From JAVBTT01 sp031550325 (GTDB lineage Bacteria; Bacillota; Clostridia; Oscillospirales; UBA929), in assembly GCA_031550325.1 (NCBI GenBank), contig JAVBOR010000009.1, positions 1 through 14,476 on the forward strand: DNA of 14,476 nucleotides. The letters are read 5' to 3'. Below, one piece after another: positions 1-5,500 of the stretch. The notes below the pieces were generated by a model. That model worked only from the letters and a program-made list of their open reading frames with translations, did not search any database and was not told the DNA's origin. Numbering within the stretch: the stretch's first letter is position 1; each line of letters begins with the position of its first letter. Made by a program: the position numbers and the translations under genes.

Positions 1-237
1 TGTAGACAAACCTTCGATTTGTCTACAAACGGGAGCAGGAACGCGTCTTTGTGAAGACGCGCATTGGGTGACTTTCCCGGAGTGAATCCGTGAAAGTCAC
101 TTGTTTCCATGCTTTGCGCTCAACCAGTCCAGCAAGGACCCGCCGCATTCGGCGTCAGGCTCGACGTGGTTTTGCGCAAAGGAACGAAGAGGCGGCCTTT
201 GTCTACATGCTGAGGCGCAAAGCGCTTTTTGACAGTC
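1..237 (+). repeat. Structured multi-hairpin repeat element, copy A
   Basis: This non-coding element is built of hairpins in fixed order. P1 is 1-27 (10-bp stem, arms 1-10 and 18-27). A linker follows with GGGAGCAGGA at 31-40. P2 is 42-61 (8 bp, loop TGTG). P3 is 68-100 (9 bp, a C/T mismatch, 4 bp, pentaloop GTGAA). The core then has CAGTCCAGCAA (125-135), a small CGCCG/CGGCG hairpin and GTCAGGCTCGAC (154-165), enclosed by a stem pairing 112-119 with 174-181 and 122-125 with 168-171. The 3' part ends at TTTTTGACAGTC (226-237), abutting the hairpin downstream of the DUF6054 gene. Copies B (8366-8580) and C (14298-14476) share the layout. No convincing ORF is inside. Whether it acts as RNA or as DNA (a REP/MITE-like repeat) cannot be told from sequence. 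Confidence 0.8.
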
Positions 238-238
238 C

Positions 239-267
239 GAGAACCCCCGGGCAACTGGCGGTTCTTC
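239..267 (-). terminator. Hairpin 3' of the DUF6054 gene
   Basis: On the minus strand, 9 nt after the stop codon, AGAACC (265-260) pairs with GGTTCT (245-240) around a GC-rich loop. It is followed by CGGACTGTCAAAAA and not by a U-tract. The same hairpin-then-GACTGTC arrangement follows the gap and ppdK genes, so I read it as the gene's 3' boundary or terminator. The stem is shorter than the others in the window. Confidence 0.5.
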
Positions 268-275
268 TTGTTTTC

Positions 276-620
276 TTACGCCGTGGGATGATACTGCTGA
301 ACAATCTCGATCAGACGATCGAGAAAGGCCCCCTCACCGAGCGTATTTATTTTGAAAAACATCGCCTGGCTGCCGCCGGAGGTTATAGCCGAAAGATGCA
401 GGTCATTGCCCGAGCCCACCAGGGTAATGTTCAGGCTGACGCGGTTGCTGCCCATCATGCTGTACCGTTCGTACACTCTGACCGCGCAATAAGTATCGTT
501 GATGCAAAAATCGCTTCCGTCCTCATAGCTTGCCGACATGCTTCCGCCGATGATGCCGTCCCCGATCTTTTGTAAAACCTCCCCGAAGTTCCCTCTCAGC
601 CTGCATTCGTATTTTGCCAT
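276..620 (-). CDS. DUF6054 family protein, function unknown
   Basis: This encodes a 114-residue soluble protein without signal peptide or membrane segment. The sequence, with MAKYEC at the start, a central CAVRVYERYS stretch and SAITSGGSQAMFFKINT near residue 80-96, resembles the small clostridial family I know as DUF6054; this is recognition from memory. No catalytic motif is evident and the role is unknown. The ATG at 620 is preceded by GGAGG with a 7-nt spacer, which supports this start. It is transcribed away from the MerR gene at 769. Upstream is a minus-strand promoter with a 19-bp spacer centred on an imperfect dyad, the arrangement MerR regulators activate, so the divergent regulator probably controls it. 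A stem-loop followed by GACTGTC lies just after the stop. Confidence 0.8.
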   Translation of the reverse strand: MAKYECRLRGNFGEVLQKIGDGIIGGSMSASYEDGSDFCINDTYCAVRVYERYSMMGSNRVSLNITLVGSGNDLHLSAITSGGSQAMFFKINTLGEGAFLDRLIEIVQQYHPTA

Positions 621-672
621 ATGATAACCTCCATGTGTGCAATTTAGCCGCGCCGCGCTCCCGCAAAGGGGC

Positions 673-702
673 TTGACGAGCCTGCTCCAAACCCAATATA
701 AT
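673..702 (+). promoter_or_regulatory. Sigma-A promoter of the MerR gene
   Basis: TTGACG (673-678) and a perfect TATAAT (697-702) are separated by 18 bp. The predicted start is near 709, about 60 nt before the merR ATG and inside the opposing DUF6054 promoter, which would allow autoregulation by MerR bound at 711-729. Confidence 0.7.
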
Positions 703-704
703 AT

Positions 705-735
705 ATCTTAGGCCCTAACGCAAGGTCCGAGGCAA
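705..735 (-). promoter_or_regulatory. MerR-type promoter and operator for the DUF6054 gene
   Basis: On the minus strand a -35 TTGCCT (735-730) and a -10 TAAGAT (710-705) are separated by 19 bp. MerR-family activators typically work on such overlong spacers. The spacer holds an imperfect dyad, GG.CCT..CG..AGG.CC, centred at 719.5, almost exactly mid-spacer. The -10 overlaps the likely merR start point, so the divergent promoters should interfere. Confidence 0.5.
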
Positions 736-768
736 GAAGTTATTGATATTTGCATGGGGAGGTATCCT

Positions 769-1218
769 ATGAGCTACTCGATTGGAGCGGTCGCCGACAC
801 AATGGGCATTTCCATATCCACACTGCGGTACTACGACAGGGAGGGTCTGCTTCCCGATATCGAGCGCAGCCATGGCGGCATCCGGGTTTTTTCGGAAAAT
901 GAGCTGGGGCGGCTTAGGATCATTGAGTGTCTCAAAAACTCCGGCATGTCGATTAAGAACATTAAACAATTTTTGGACTGGTGCGGCGAGGGGGATTCTT
1001 CGCTTGACAAGCGCCGGGATATGTTTTACGAGCGCTTGGACGCCGTGAACAAGCAAATGGAACAGCTGCAGAAAACGCTGAACACCATTAAGTTCAAGTG
1101 CTGGTACTATGACGCCGCCGTCGAGGCCGGGACGGAGGAAGCGCCACAGCGCATACCCTTCGATCAAATGCCCAAAGACATTCAGGCGTGCAAGCTCGCC
1201 TCCCAGGATATTCCGTGA
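769..1218 (+). CDS. MerR family transcriptional regulator
   Basis: This is a 149-residue regulator. The N-terminus is the MerR winged helix-turn-helix (YSIGAVADTMGISISTLRYY, then DREGLLP and RVFSENEL, residues 3-45). A long dimerisation helix follows (about 80-112), and a tail with FKCWYYDAAVEAGTE is typical of the MerR branch that includes AdhR/YfmP-like proteins. No metal-binding cysteine cluster is seen, so heavy-metal sensing is unlikely; small molecules or aldehydes are possible. I chose ATG 769 because GGGGAGG (756-762) sits 6 nt upstream; the in-frame ATG at 754 would place that site inside the gene. It is divergent from the DUF6054 gene, its likely target, and convergent with tyrS, 28 bp away, with no clear terminator between. 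Confidence 0.88.
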   Translation: MSYSIGAVADTMGISISTLRYYDREGLLPDIERSHGGIRVFSENELGRLRIIECLKNSGMSIKNIKQFLDWCGEGDSSLDKRRDMFYERLDAVNKQMEQLQKTLNTIKFKCWYYDAAVEAGTEEAPQRIPFDQMPKDIQACKLASQDIP

Positions 1219-1246
1219 AGCAAAGCGCCGCCCCTTCCCTGCCCTC

Positions 1247-2401
1247 TCACTCGAACACGACTCTGACAAACTGCGCCTTGCCCCGCCGCAGCAGTACGGA
1301 ACCTGTTCCGTCCAGTTCTGCGGCGGGTTCTTTGATGGCAGCTCCATCCACGGCGGCGCCGCCCTGTTCGATCAGCCGCCGAGCCTCACTGCCCGACGCC
1401 GCCAACCCTGCCGATACAAGCAGCCTGGCCAGCGTCGTTTTGCCGCCAGGAAGCGTCACGACAGGCACGGATTCGGGCGGGAGCCCCGCCGCGACCGAGA
1501 GATAGCGCGCCTTGGCCTCAAGCGCCGCCTGCCTGCTGTGATACATGGCCACAATGGTTTCGGCGTACAGAAAATGGGCCTGCCTGACGTCGCCCCCGGG
1601 CATTTCGATGTCGGCGGTCAGCCGGAAGTAGTCGCCGAGCAGCGCGTCCGGCACCTTCATACACTTCTCGAACATCGTGTCGGCTGGCTCGTCGATGCCG
1701 ATATAGTTGTCCAGCGACTTGCTCATCTTTTCCACGCCGTCCAGCCCCGGAAGAAGCGGAAACGTGATGACCTCCTGGGGCGGCTGGCCGTAATCGCGCT
1801 GGAGCTCGCGCCCGACAAGCAGATTAAAGGTCTGGTCAGTGCCACCGATTTCTATGTCGCAGCCGAGCGCCACCGAGTCGTAGCCCTGCATCAGCGGATA
1901 GAGCAGCTCGTGCATGCCGATGGGCCGGTTTTCGCGCAGCCTTGCCGCAAAGTCGTCGCGTTCAAGGATCCGCGCCACCGTGTACTTGCCGCAAAGCTTC
2001 AGCACGTCGGCAAAATCCAGCTTGCCAAGCCAGTCGGAGTTGTAAACGATCGTTGCCCTTTCAGGGTCGAGGATTTTGGACACCTGCTTAAAATAGCTCT
2101 CCCCGTTTTGGCGCGTCTGCTCAAAGCTCAGCGGCGGGCGGGTCTTGGTCTTTCCCGACGGATCGCCGATCATGCCCGTGAAGTCGCCGATGACGAAAAC
2201 GATCTCATGCCCCAGCTCCTGCAGCATTCTGAGCCTGCGCAGCGGCACCGAGTGTCCGAGATGCAGATCCGGCCTGCTTGGGTCTGCCCCAAACTTTATT
2301 TTGAGCCTGTGCCCGGAGAGCAGCTTTTCACGCAGCCCTTCCTGGGAAAAAATCGCCGACGCGTCCCGCCTGAGTGCCTCCCAAACCTGCTGACTGTTCA
2401 T
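1247..2401 (-). CDS. tyrS: Tyrosyl-tRNA synthetase (TyrZ-like)
   Basis: This is a class Ic aminoacyl-tRNA synthetase charging tRNA-Tyr with tyrosine in the cytosol. Its 384 residues carry the HIGH-type motif HLGH (47-50, in PDLHLGHSV), IGGTDQ (185-190) for tyrosine/tRNA recognition, KMSKS (225-229), and a C-terminal S4 RNA-binding domain (about 324-384, LARLLVSAGL..SEARRLIEQGG). The overall pattern fits the TyrZ-type branch better than Bacillus TyrS. ATG 2401 has GAGGAGG (2415-2409) 7 nt upstream. The leader holds a promoter, a Tyr-containing leader peptide, an antiterminator/terminator pair and a half repeat element, but no T-box. No promoter is visible between that terminator (2509) and the ATG, so expression probably depends on readthrough. 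Confidence 0.96.
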   Translation of the reverse strand: MNSQQVWEALRRDASAIFSQEGLREKLLSGHRLKIKFGADPSRPDLHLGHSVPLRRLRMLQELGHEIVFVIGDFTGMIGDPSGKTKTRPPLSFEQTRQNGESYFKQVSKILDPERATIVYNSDWLGKLDFADVLKLCGKYTVARILERDDFAARLRENRPIGMHELLYPLMQGYDSVALGCDIEIGGTDQTFNLLVGRELQRDYGQPPQEVITFPLLPGLDGVEKMSKSLDNYIGIDEPADTMFEKCMKVPDALLGDYFRLTADIEMPGGDVRQAHFLYAETIVAMYHSRQAALEAKARYLSVAAGLPPESVPVVTLPGGKTTLARLLVSAGLAASGSEARRLIEQGGAAVDGAAIKEPAAELDGTGSVLLRRGKAQFVRVVFE

Positions 2402-2428
2402 ATTACTTCCTCCTCATGACCCGGCATT

Positions 2429-2496
2429 TCTCTTCGCGTCATCGCAAAGACATGATCCTGCTCCCGCTTTGTCAGAGAGCCGGGGATTCTTAGACA
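2429..2496 (-). repeat. 5' half of the structured repeat (copy D) in the tyrS leader
   Basis: Reading the minus strand, P1 is a 27-nt hairpin (2496-2470: TGTC/GACA, a 2x2 internal loop, AGA/TCT). Then come AAGCGGGAGCAGGAT (2469-2455), a 20-nt weak P2 (2454-2435) and AAGAGA. Lengths and linker match copies A and B, but stem sequences differ. P3 and the core are absent: the tyrS ribosome-binding site begins there. The GGCTGTC just upstream corresponds to the GACTGTC boundary of the other copies. It lies between the attenuator terminator and the tyrS RBS. Confidence 0.65.
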
Positions 2497-2503
2497 GCCC
2501 GAC

Positions 2504-2539
2504 AAAAAGCGGCTCAAAGCCGAAAAGGCTTTGAGCCGC
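2504..2539 (-). terminator. Intrinsic terminator of the tyrS leader (attenuator)
   Basis: On the minus strand GCGGCTCAAAGCC (2539-2527) pairs perfectly with GGCTTTGAGCCGC (2521-2509) around TTTTC, followed by TTTTT (2508-2504). It is the only clear hairpin-plus-U-tract terminator in the window. It lies 16 nt after the leader-peptide stop and well downstream of a good promoter. The 5' arm can alternatively pair with upstream leader sequence. It may also stop any transcript reading out of cotH. Confidence 0.85.
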
Positions 2540-2590
2540 CATGCTTTCCACTCGCCTAAGTCAGGCGTTTTGAGCATGGAGACCAAAGCC
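2527..2590 (-). promoter_or_regulatory. Predicted antiterminator of the tyrS leader
   Basis: On the minus strand GGCTTTG (2590-2584) can pair with CAAAGCC (2533-2527). CCATGCT (2579-2573) can pair with AGCATGG (2545-2539). Between these blocks GTC (2583-2581) can pair with GGC (2537-2535) with small bulges. The result is about 17 bp in one nested stem that consumes the 5' arm of the terminator at 2509-2539. The loop contains a CGCCT/AGGCG hairpin with the leader-peptide stop. GGC at 2590-2588 is shared with the upstream Tyr-codon hairpin (2613-2588), so the three structures compete. Confidence 0.65.
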
Positions 2591-2645
2591 CGCATCGATA
2601 ACCATACGCGGACAAAGCGCAGAAGCTTCTTTGCAAACCCTTCAT
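2556..2645 (-). CDS. Predicted 29-residue Tyr-containing leader peptide of tyrS
   Basis: This short reading frame starts at ATG 2645 with GGGAGG (2660-2655) 9 nt upstream and ends at TAG 2556. Residues 12-17 read S-A-Y-G-Y-R, encoded with TAT GGT TAT at 2606-2598. Those codons fall across the top of a hairpin pairing GTCCGCGT (2613-2606) with ATGCGGGC (2595-2588). The stop is 16 nt before the terminator stem. This is the layout of trp/his/pheS-type attenuation: a ribosome stalled at Tyr codons would open the hairpin, free GGCTTTG to pair with the terminator's 5' arm and let RNA polymerase proceed into tyrS. The peptide itself need have no function. Start, SD, codons and pairing are seen directly; regulation is inferred. 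Confidence 0.65.
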   Translation of the reverse strand: MKGLQRSFCALSAYGYRCGLWSPCSKRLT

Positions 2646-2678
2646 ATAGCGCAGCCTCCCATCCTCAGATTATCAATA

Positions 2679-2707
2679 AGAATAGCATTTTTTGATGCCC
2701 GTGTCAA
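2679..2707 (-). promoter_or_regulatory. Promoter of the tyrS leader
   Basis: On the minus strand TTGACA (2707-2702) is a perfect -35. With a 17-bp spacer it is followed by TATTCT (2684-2679). The predicted start is near 2672, giving a leader of about 270 nt before the tyrS ATG, or about 165 nt if RNA polymerase stops at the terminator near 2504. Confidence 0.75.
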
Positions 2708-2758
2708 GCCGGTCTGCGCCAAACCGCTTTAGCCTCTTTGACAAGCCCTGGCCATCGG

Positions 2759-4801
2759 TCACGCGTTATTTCTTCTCTTGAAGAACAAAACAAACGCCAG
2801 CCCGGCCAGAATGAGAGCGACGCACGTCCCCAGAAGTACCCATGTGCCGGTGTCGAAGCTCGCCGTTACGGTGGTGGCGGTGTCTCCCGCGCCGGGGTTC
2901 GCGCCAAGACCGGCGGGCGCGTTGGCGCGGGTTTCCCCGGCGCCCTCCGGGCGCTCCGCGCCGGGGCCTCGGCCTCCAAACCCGCCCTGGGTCATGCTCT
3001 TCATCGCCGTGATCTGCTCGTCGGTCAGCCCAAGCTCCTGAAGCTCGGCTAGCTGCTCCTGAGTAAACTCGTTTTCCCCGGCTGCCCGGATGATTTCCAT
3101 GGCCTTTTGCATCGTCTCCCAATTGCCGCCCTGCAGGGCCCCGCCGCCCGCCAGCGCGGGCTCGTCCGTGTCGCCGCGGCCTCCAAAGAACGCGCCGCCG
3201 CCCCTGTTGGCCCCGCCGCCGCCAAACCCCTGGCCTCCCAGCGCCGACAGGTCAGCGCCGGACGTATCCAGAAGCAGTTCGGGGTTTGCGCTCTGGCCTT
3301 CCGTGGTGGAGGGGATGGTACCGTCGAGCTGCCCTTCAATGCTTTGGGCGCGCAGCAGGCCCAGGGTCTTGAGTTCCTTAACGCCGGTCTGATACGCCTC
3401 ATAGTCATAAAACGCGGTGGGGTCGGCCTGAACATACTCGGCGATGAGCGCGTTTGCTCCATCGACCGTCTGTTCAAAGAATCCGCTTCCAAAGTAGCCG
3501 TCTACGATCTGCCTCAGGTATTCATGATACATTTCCAGATATTCCGGCACTTCCAGGAGCTTGCCCAGCAGAGGTCTGTCCTCCAGAGTGACGCCCGACA
3601 CCGGCGTGTCGATGGGGAAGTTTACTGTGGCTGAGGCCGAGCCTGACTGAAAGCCCCCGAACGACAGATTGTAGTCCCACGGCAAAATCGTCAGCTGCCC
3701 GTCGTCCACATAGAGGTAGTAGTTATGTCCCATGCTGGACACGTAACTGTCGAGGTTGACGACCACCGTATGGGCGGCAAAGTACTTCAAAACTGCCTCC
3801 ACATCCACCACGTTCTCCAGGTCCTCGCCGGCGCTCAGTTTTTCGAGCGAGTTGATCAGCGTGGTGTAATCGCTTTCCTGCGCGTCAAAAACCGAGTTGT
3901 CAAAGATGGCCGAGTAACTGGAGGTTTCATCGTCGGTGTACTGCAGCGAGACGCCGTTTGCCGCCATGCCGCCAAATCCCCCGGCCATGCCGCCTTGGGT
4001 CTGGAATCCTTGGGGCATCCCTCCGCCTTGGGGCATTTGACCGCCTTGGGGCATCTGACCACCTTGGGGCATCTGACCGCCTTGGGGCATCCCTCCGCCT
4101 TGCGGCTGCTCCGTGTTCCCTCCGGCGTTTTCGGCGTTTTGGATAAACTCGTTCATGCGCCCTTCGCCGCGGATTCCCATGCTTTCGGGCTTGTAGAGCT
4201 GCCCGTGGTCTGCGCCGTAAAGACGCTGCGCAAAGCTGTCCTCCAGGGTCTCCACCGCAAGGTAAAGGCCCCACGTATCGTTGTTGACGGTGATGTCGGC
4301 AAAGGTGTACAGCGGGGTGTTGACGCCGACATAATCCATAATGTCGTAAGAAAGGTATTCTTTCAGATACGTCGCGTCTCCCTGCATGTTGTTGATGACG
4401 ATTTTATCAAGGCCCAGCCATGTCTGCCCGGTGATGTAGTGGTCAAACTCAATTTTGAAGCTAAACCGGTCGGTCGTGTCGTCCTGCGCGACCGTACTCA
4501 GACTGGAGTTTCCCTTGGGACGGATGCCGACGTTTTCGATCTTCTTGCCGTTGATGACGACGGTGGCCGGAATGTATTCCTCCGCCGTGGCGTTTGCAAG
4601 CATTTCGGCCCACTGCGTTTCGTCGGCGACAATTTGAAAGTCCAGGATCTTGGTCTTATCCATGGCCGAGACATAGGCTGGCTCAGCCGCCCCGGCCACC
4701 AGCGCGAACGCGTCCGGCCTGAGTATCGCAAAGCAGGTCAGCAGCACAACAACCGCCATGAACATCGCGGTGATGCCTCCGAGCCATTTGTGTTTGATCA
4801 T
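2759..4801 (-). CDS. CotH-like secreted/membrane protein kinase
   Basis: This 680-residue protein belongs to the CotH kinase family, which in Bacillus phosphorylates spore-coat proteins. It has a hydrophobic N-terminal anchor or signal (about 10-27) after MIKHKW, and an extracytoplasmic kinase-like domain with RPKGNSS (94-100), KIEFD (116-120), GLYLAVET (178-185), and YYLYVDDGQLTILPWDYN (361-378), where PWDYN is the probable metal-binding catalytic motif. A Met-Pro-Gln-Gly-Gly repeat (about 238-265) interrupts the kinase. The Gly-rich C-terminal region (about 520-640) leads to a second membrane helix (653-674) and a KRRNNA tail. ATG 4801 has AAAGGAGGG 8 nt upstream; the upstream in-frame start overlaps DUF4956. 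It is last in an operon after VTC and DUF4956 (16-nt gap). A sporulation role is not shown here. Confidence 0.88.
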   Translation of the reverse strand: MIKHKWLGGITAMFMAVVVLLTCFAILRPDAFALVAGAAEPAYVSAMDKTKILDFQIVADETQWAEMLANATAEEYIPATVVINGKKIENVGIRPKGNSSLSTVAQDDTTDRFSFKIEFDHYITGQTWLGLDKIVINNMQGDATYLKEYLSYDIMDYVGVNTPLYTFADITVNNDTWGLYLAVETLEDSFAQRLYGADHGQLYKPESMGIRGEGRMNEFIQNAENAGGNTEQPQGGGMPQGGQMPQGGQMPQGGQMPQGGGMPQGFQTQGGMAGGFGGMAANGVSLQYTDDETSSYSAIFDNSVFDAQESDYTTLINSLEKLSAGEDLENVVDVEAVLKYFAAHTVVVNLDSYVSSMGHNYYLYVDDGQLTILPWDYNLSFGGFQSGSASATVNFPIDTPVSGVTLEDRPLLGKLLEVPEYLEMYHEYLRQIVDGYFGSGFFEQTVDGANALIAEYVQADPTAFYDYEAYQTGVKELKTLGLLRAQSIEGQLDGTIPSTTEGQSANPELLLDTSGADLSALGGQGFGGGGANRGGGAFFGGRGDTDEPALAGGGALQGGNWETMQKAMEIIRAAGENEFTQEQLAELQELGLTDEQITAMKSMTQGGFGGRGPGAERPEGAGETRANAPAGLGANPGAGDTATTVTASFDTGTWVLLGTCVALILAGLAFVLFFKRRNNA
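4008..4097 (-). repeat. 18-bp in-frame tandem repeat within the CotH gene
   Basis: Five units begin at 4008, 4026, 4044, 4062 and 4080 with exact 18-bp spacing, each carrying CCTTGGGGCAT, and a degenerate sixth starts at 4098. They encode Met-Pro-Gln-Gly-Gly-Gln/Gly. Being in frame, copy-number change would lengthen or shorten a flexible linker without a frameshift. Confidence 0.92.
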
Positions 4802-4817
4802 GACGGATGCCCTCCTT

Positions 4818-5489
4818 TTATGACATGTAGTCCCCGTTGTAGCTGACAAGCGCCGCGCTTCTCACGCCCGGGATGGCCTTTACGGCGCCGACAAACTTGG
4901 TGGAGCTCTCTTTTAAGCGAACTTCAAGCGTAAATTCCATGCCGGAATCGGAAATGGTCTTGGACTTGACTGAATGTTTTTTGACATTTTGCTTGATCAA
5001 AGCCAGGATATCCTCCTCCTGCCGCTCATCCTCGCTGCTGATGACCAGTATGTACGGGGCGTCGACGCTCTTCCTGTTCACGAAGACAATCAGAATGATG
5101 CCGATAAACAGCGAGCCGAGGATGGCCAGAGGCAGCAGTCCCGCGCCAAGCACGATGCCGGCAGCGATGGACCAGAATAAAAACGCGATGTCCAGGGGCT
5201 CTTTGATGGCCGTTCTGAACCGGACGATGGAAAGCGCGCCGACCATGCCGAGGGACAAGATGATGTTAGACGTCACGGCCAGAATGATCAGCGTGGTGAT
5301 CAGAGTCAGGGCAAGCAGCGAAACGCCAAAGCCCGAGGAATACATGACGCCCGTGTAGGTCTTCTTATAGACAAGGAAGATGAACAGTCCCACGACAAAC
5401 GCCAGGGCCATGGCGATTCCCATATCCAGCGCGGAAAAACTGGTGATGTTCTCCAAAAAGCTGGATTTAAACAGATCGTTAAAATTCAT
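4818..5489 (-). CDS. DUF4956 integral membrane protein
   Basis: This 223-residue membrane protein matches the DUF4956 family: hydrophobic helices at about 22-41, 53-73, 101-116 and 118-137, with the conserved loop GALSIVRFRTAIKEPLD (84-100) between. A soluble C-terminal domain (about 145-223, ending in GAVKAIPGVRSAALVSYNGD) looks like a small alpha/beta, ferredoxin-like fold. The molecular function of the family is unknown; it recurs beside VTC and CotH genes, which suggests one complex or pathway at the membrane. ATG 5489 has AAGGAGAG upstream. It starts 11 nt after the VTC gene, and its stop codon lies next to the cotH ribosome site, so the three are almost certainly co-transcribed. Confidence 0.88.
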   Translation of the reverse strand: MNFNDLFKSSFLENITSFSALDMGIAMALAFVVGLFIFLVYKKTYTGVMYSSGFGVSLLALTLITTLIILAVTSNIILSLGMVGALSIVRFRTAIKEPLDIAFLFWSIAAGIVLGAGLLPLAILGSLFIGIILIVFVNRKSVDAPYILVISSEDERQEEDILALIKQNVKKHSVKSKTISDSGMEFTLEVRLKESSTKFVGAVKAIPGVRSAALVSYNGDYMS

Positions 5490-5500
5490 ATGAACTCTCC

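Noticed and set aside
90..575. Open frame (+) running from repeat copy A across the DUF6054 gene
   Set aside because: It begins inside hairpin P3, lacks an RBS, and its second half is antisense to a recognised protein.
1109..2419. Long open frame (+) of about 436 codons opposite tyrS
   Set aside because: The minus strand encodes a full tyrosyl-tRNA synthetase with HLGH, KMSKS and an S4 domain; the plus frame is an antisense shadow kept open by high GC.
2398..2595. 65-codon frame (-) overlapping the tyrS start
   Set aside because: It runs through the terminator stem and repeat copy D with no SD at its start; the 29-codon leader frame has the SD and the Tyr codons instead.
2402..2672. T-box riboswitch in the tyrS leader
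   Set aside because: Expected from the family, but no AGGGTGGNACCGCG-like segment, Stem I motifs or discriminator-binding bulge could be found.
2504..2672. 6S RNA or another stand-alone small RNA of about 165 nt
   Set aside because: Promoter and terminator define such a transcript, but I could not build the 6S closing stem and central bubble; the leader peptide and antiterminator explain the segment better.
4008..4103. CRISPR-like short tandem repeats
   Set aside because: Contiguous 18-bp units without spacers, in frame inside the CotH gene.
3725..4846. Long open frame (+) opposite the CotH gene
   Set aside because: Low-complexity His/Leu/Gly repeats mirror the 18-bp array of the real minus-strand gene, and no domain is recognisable.
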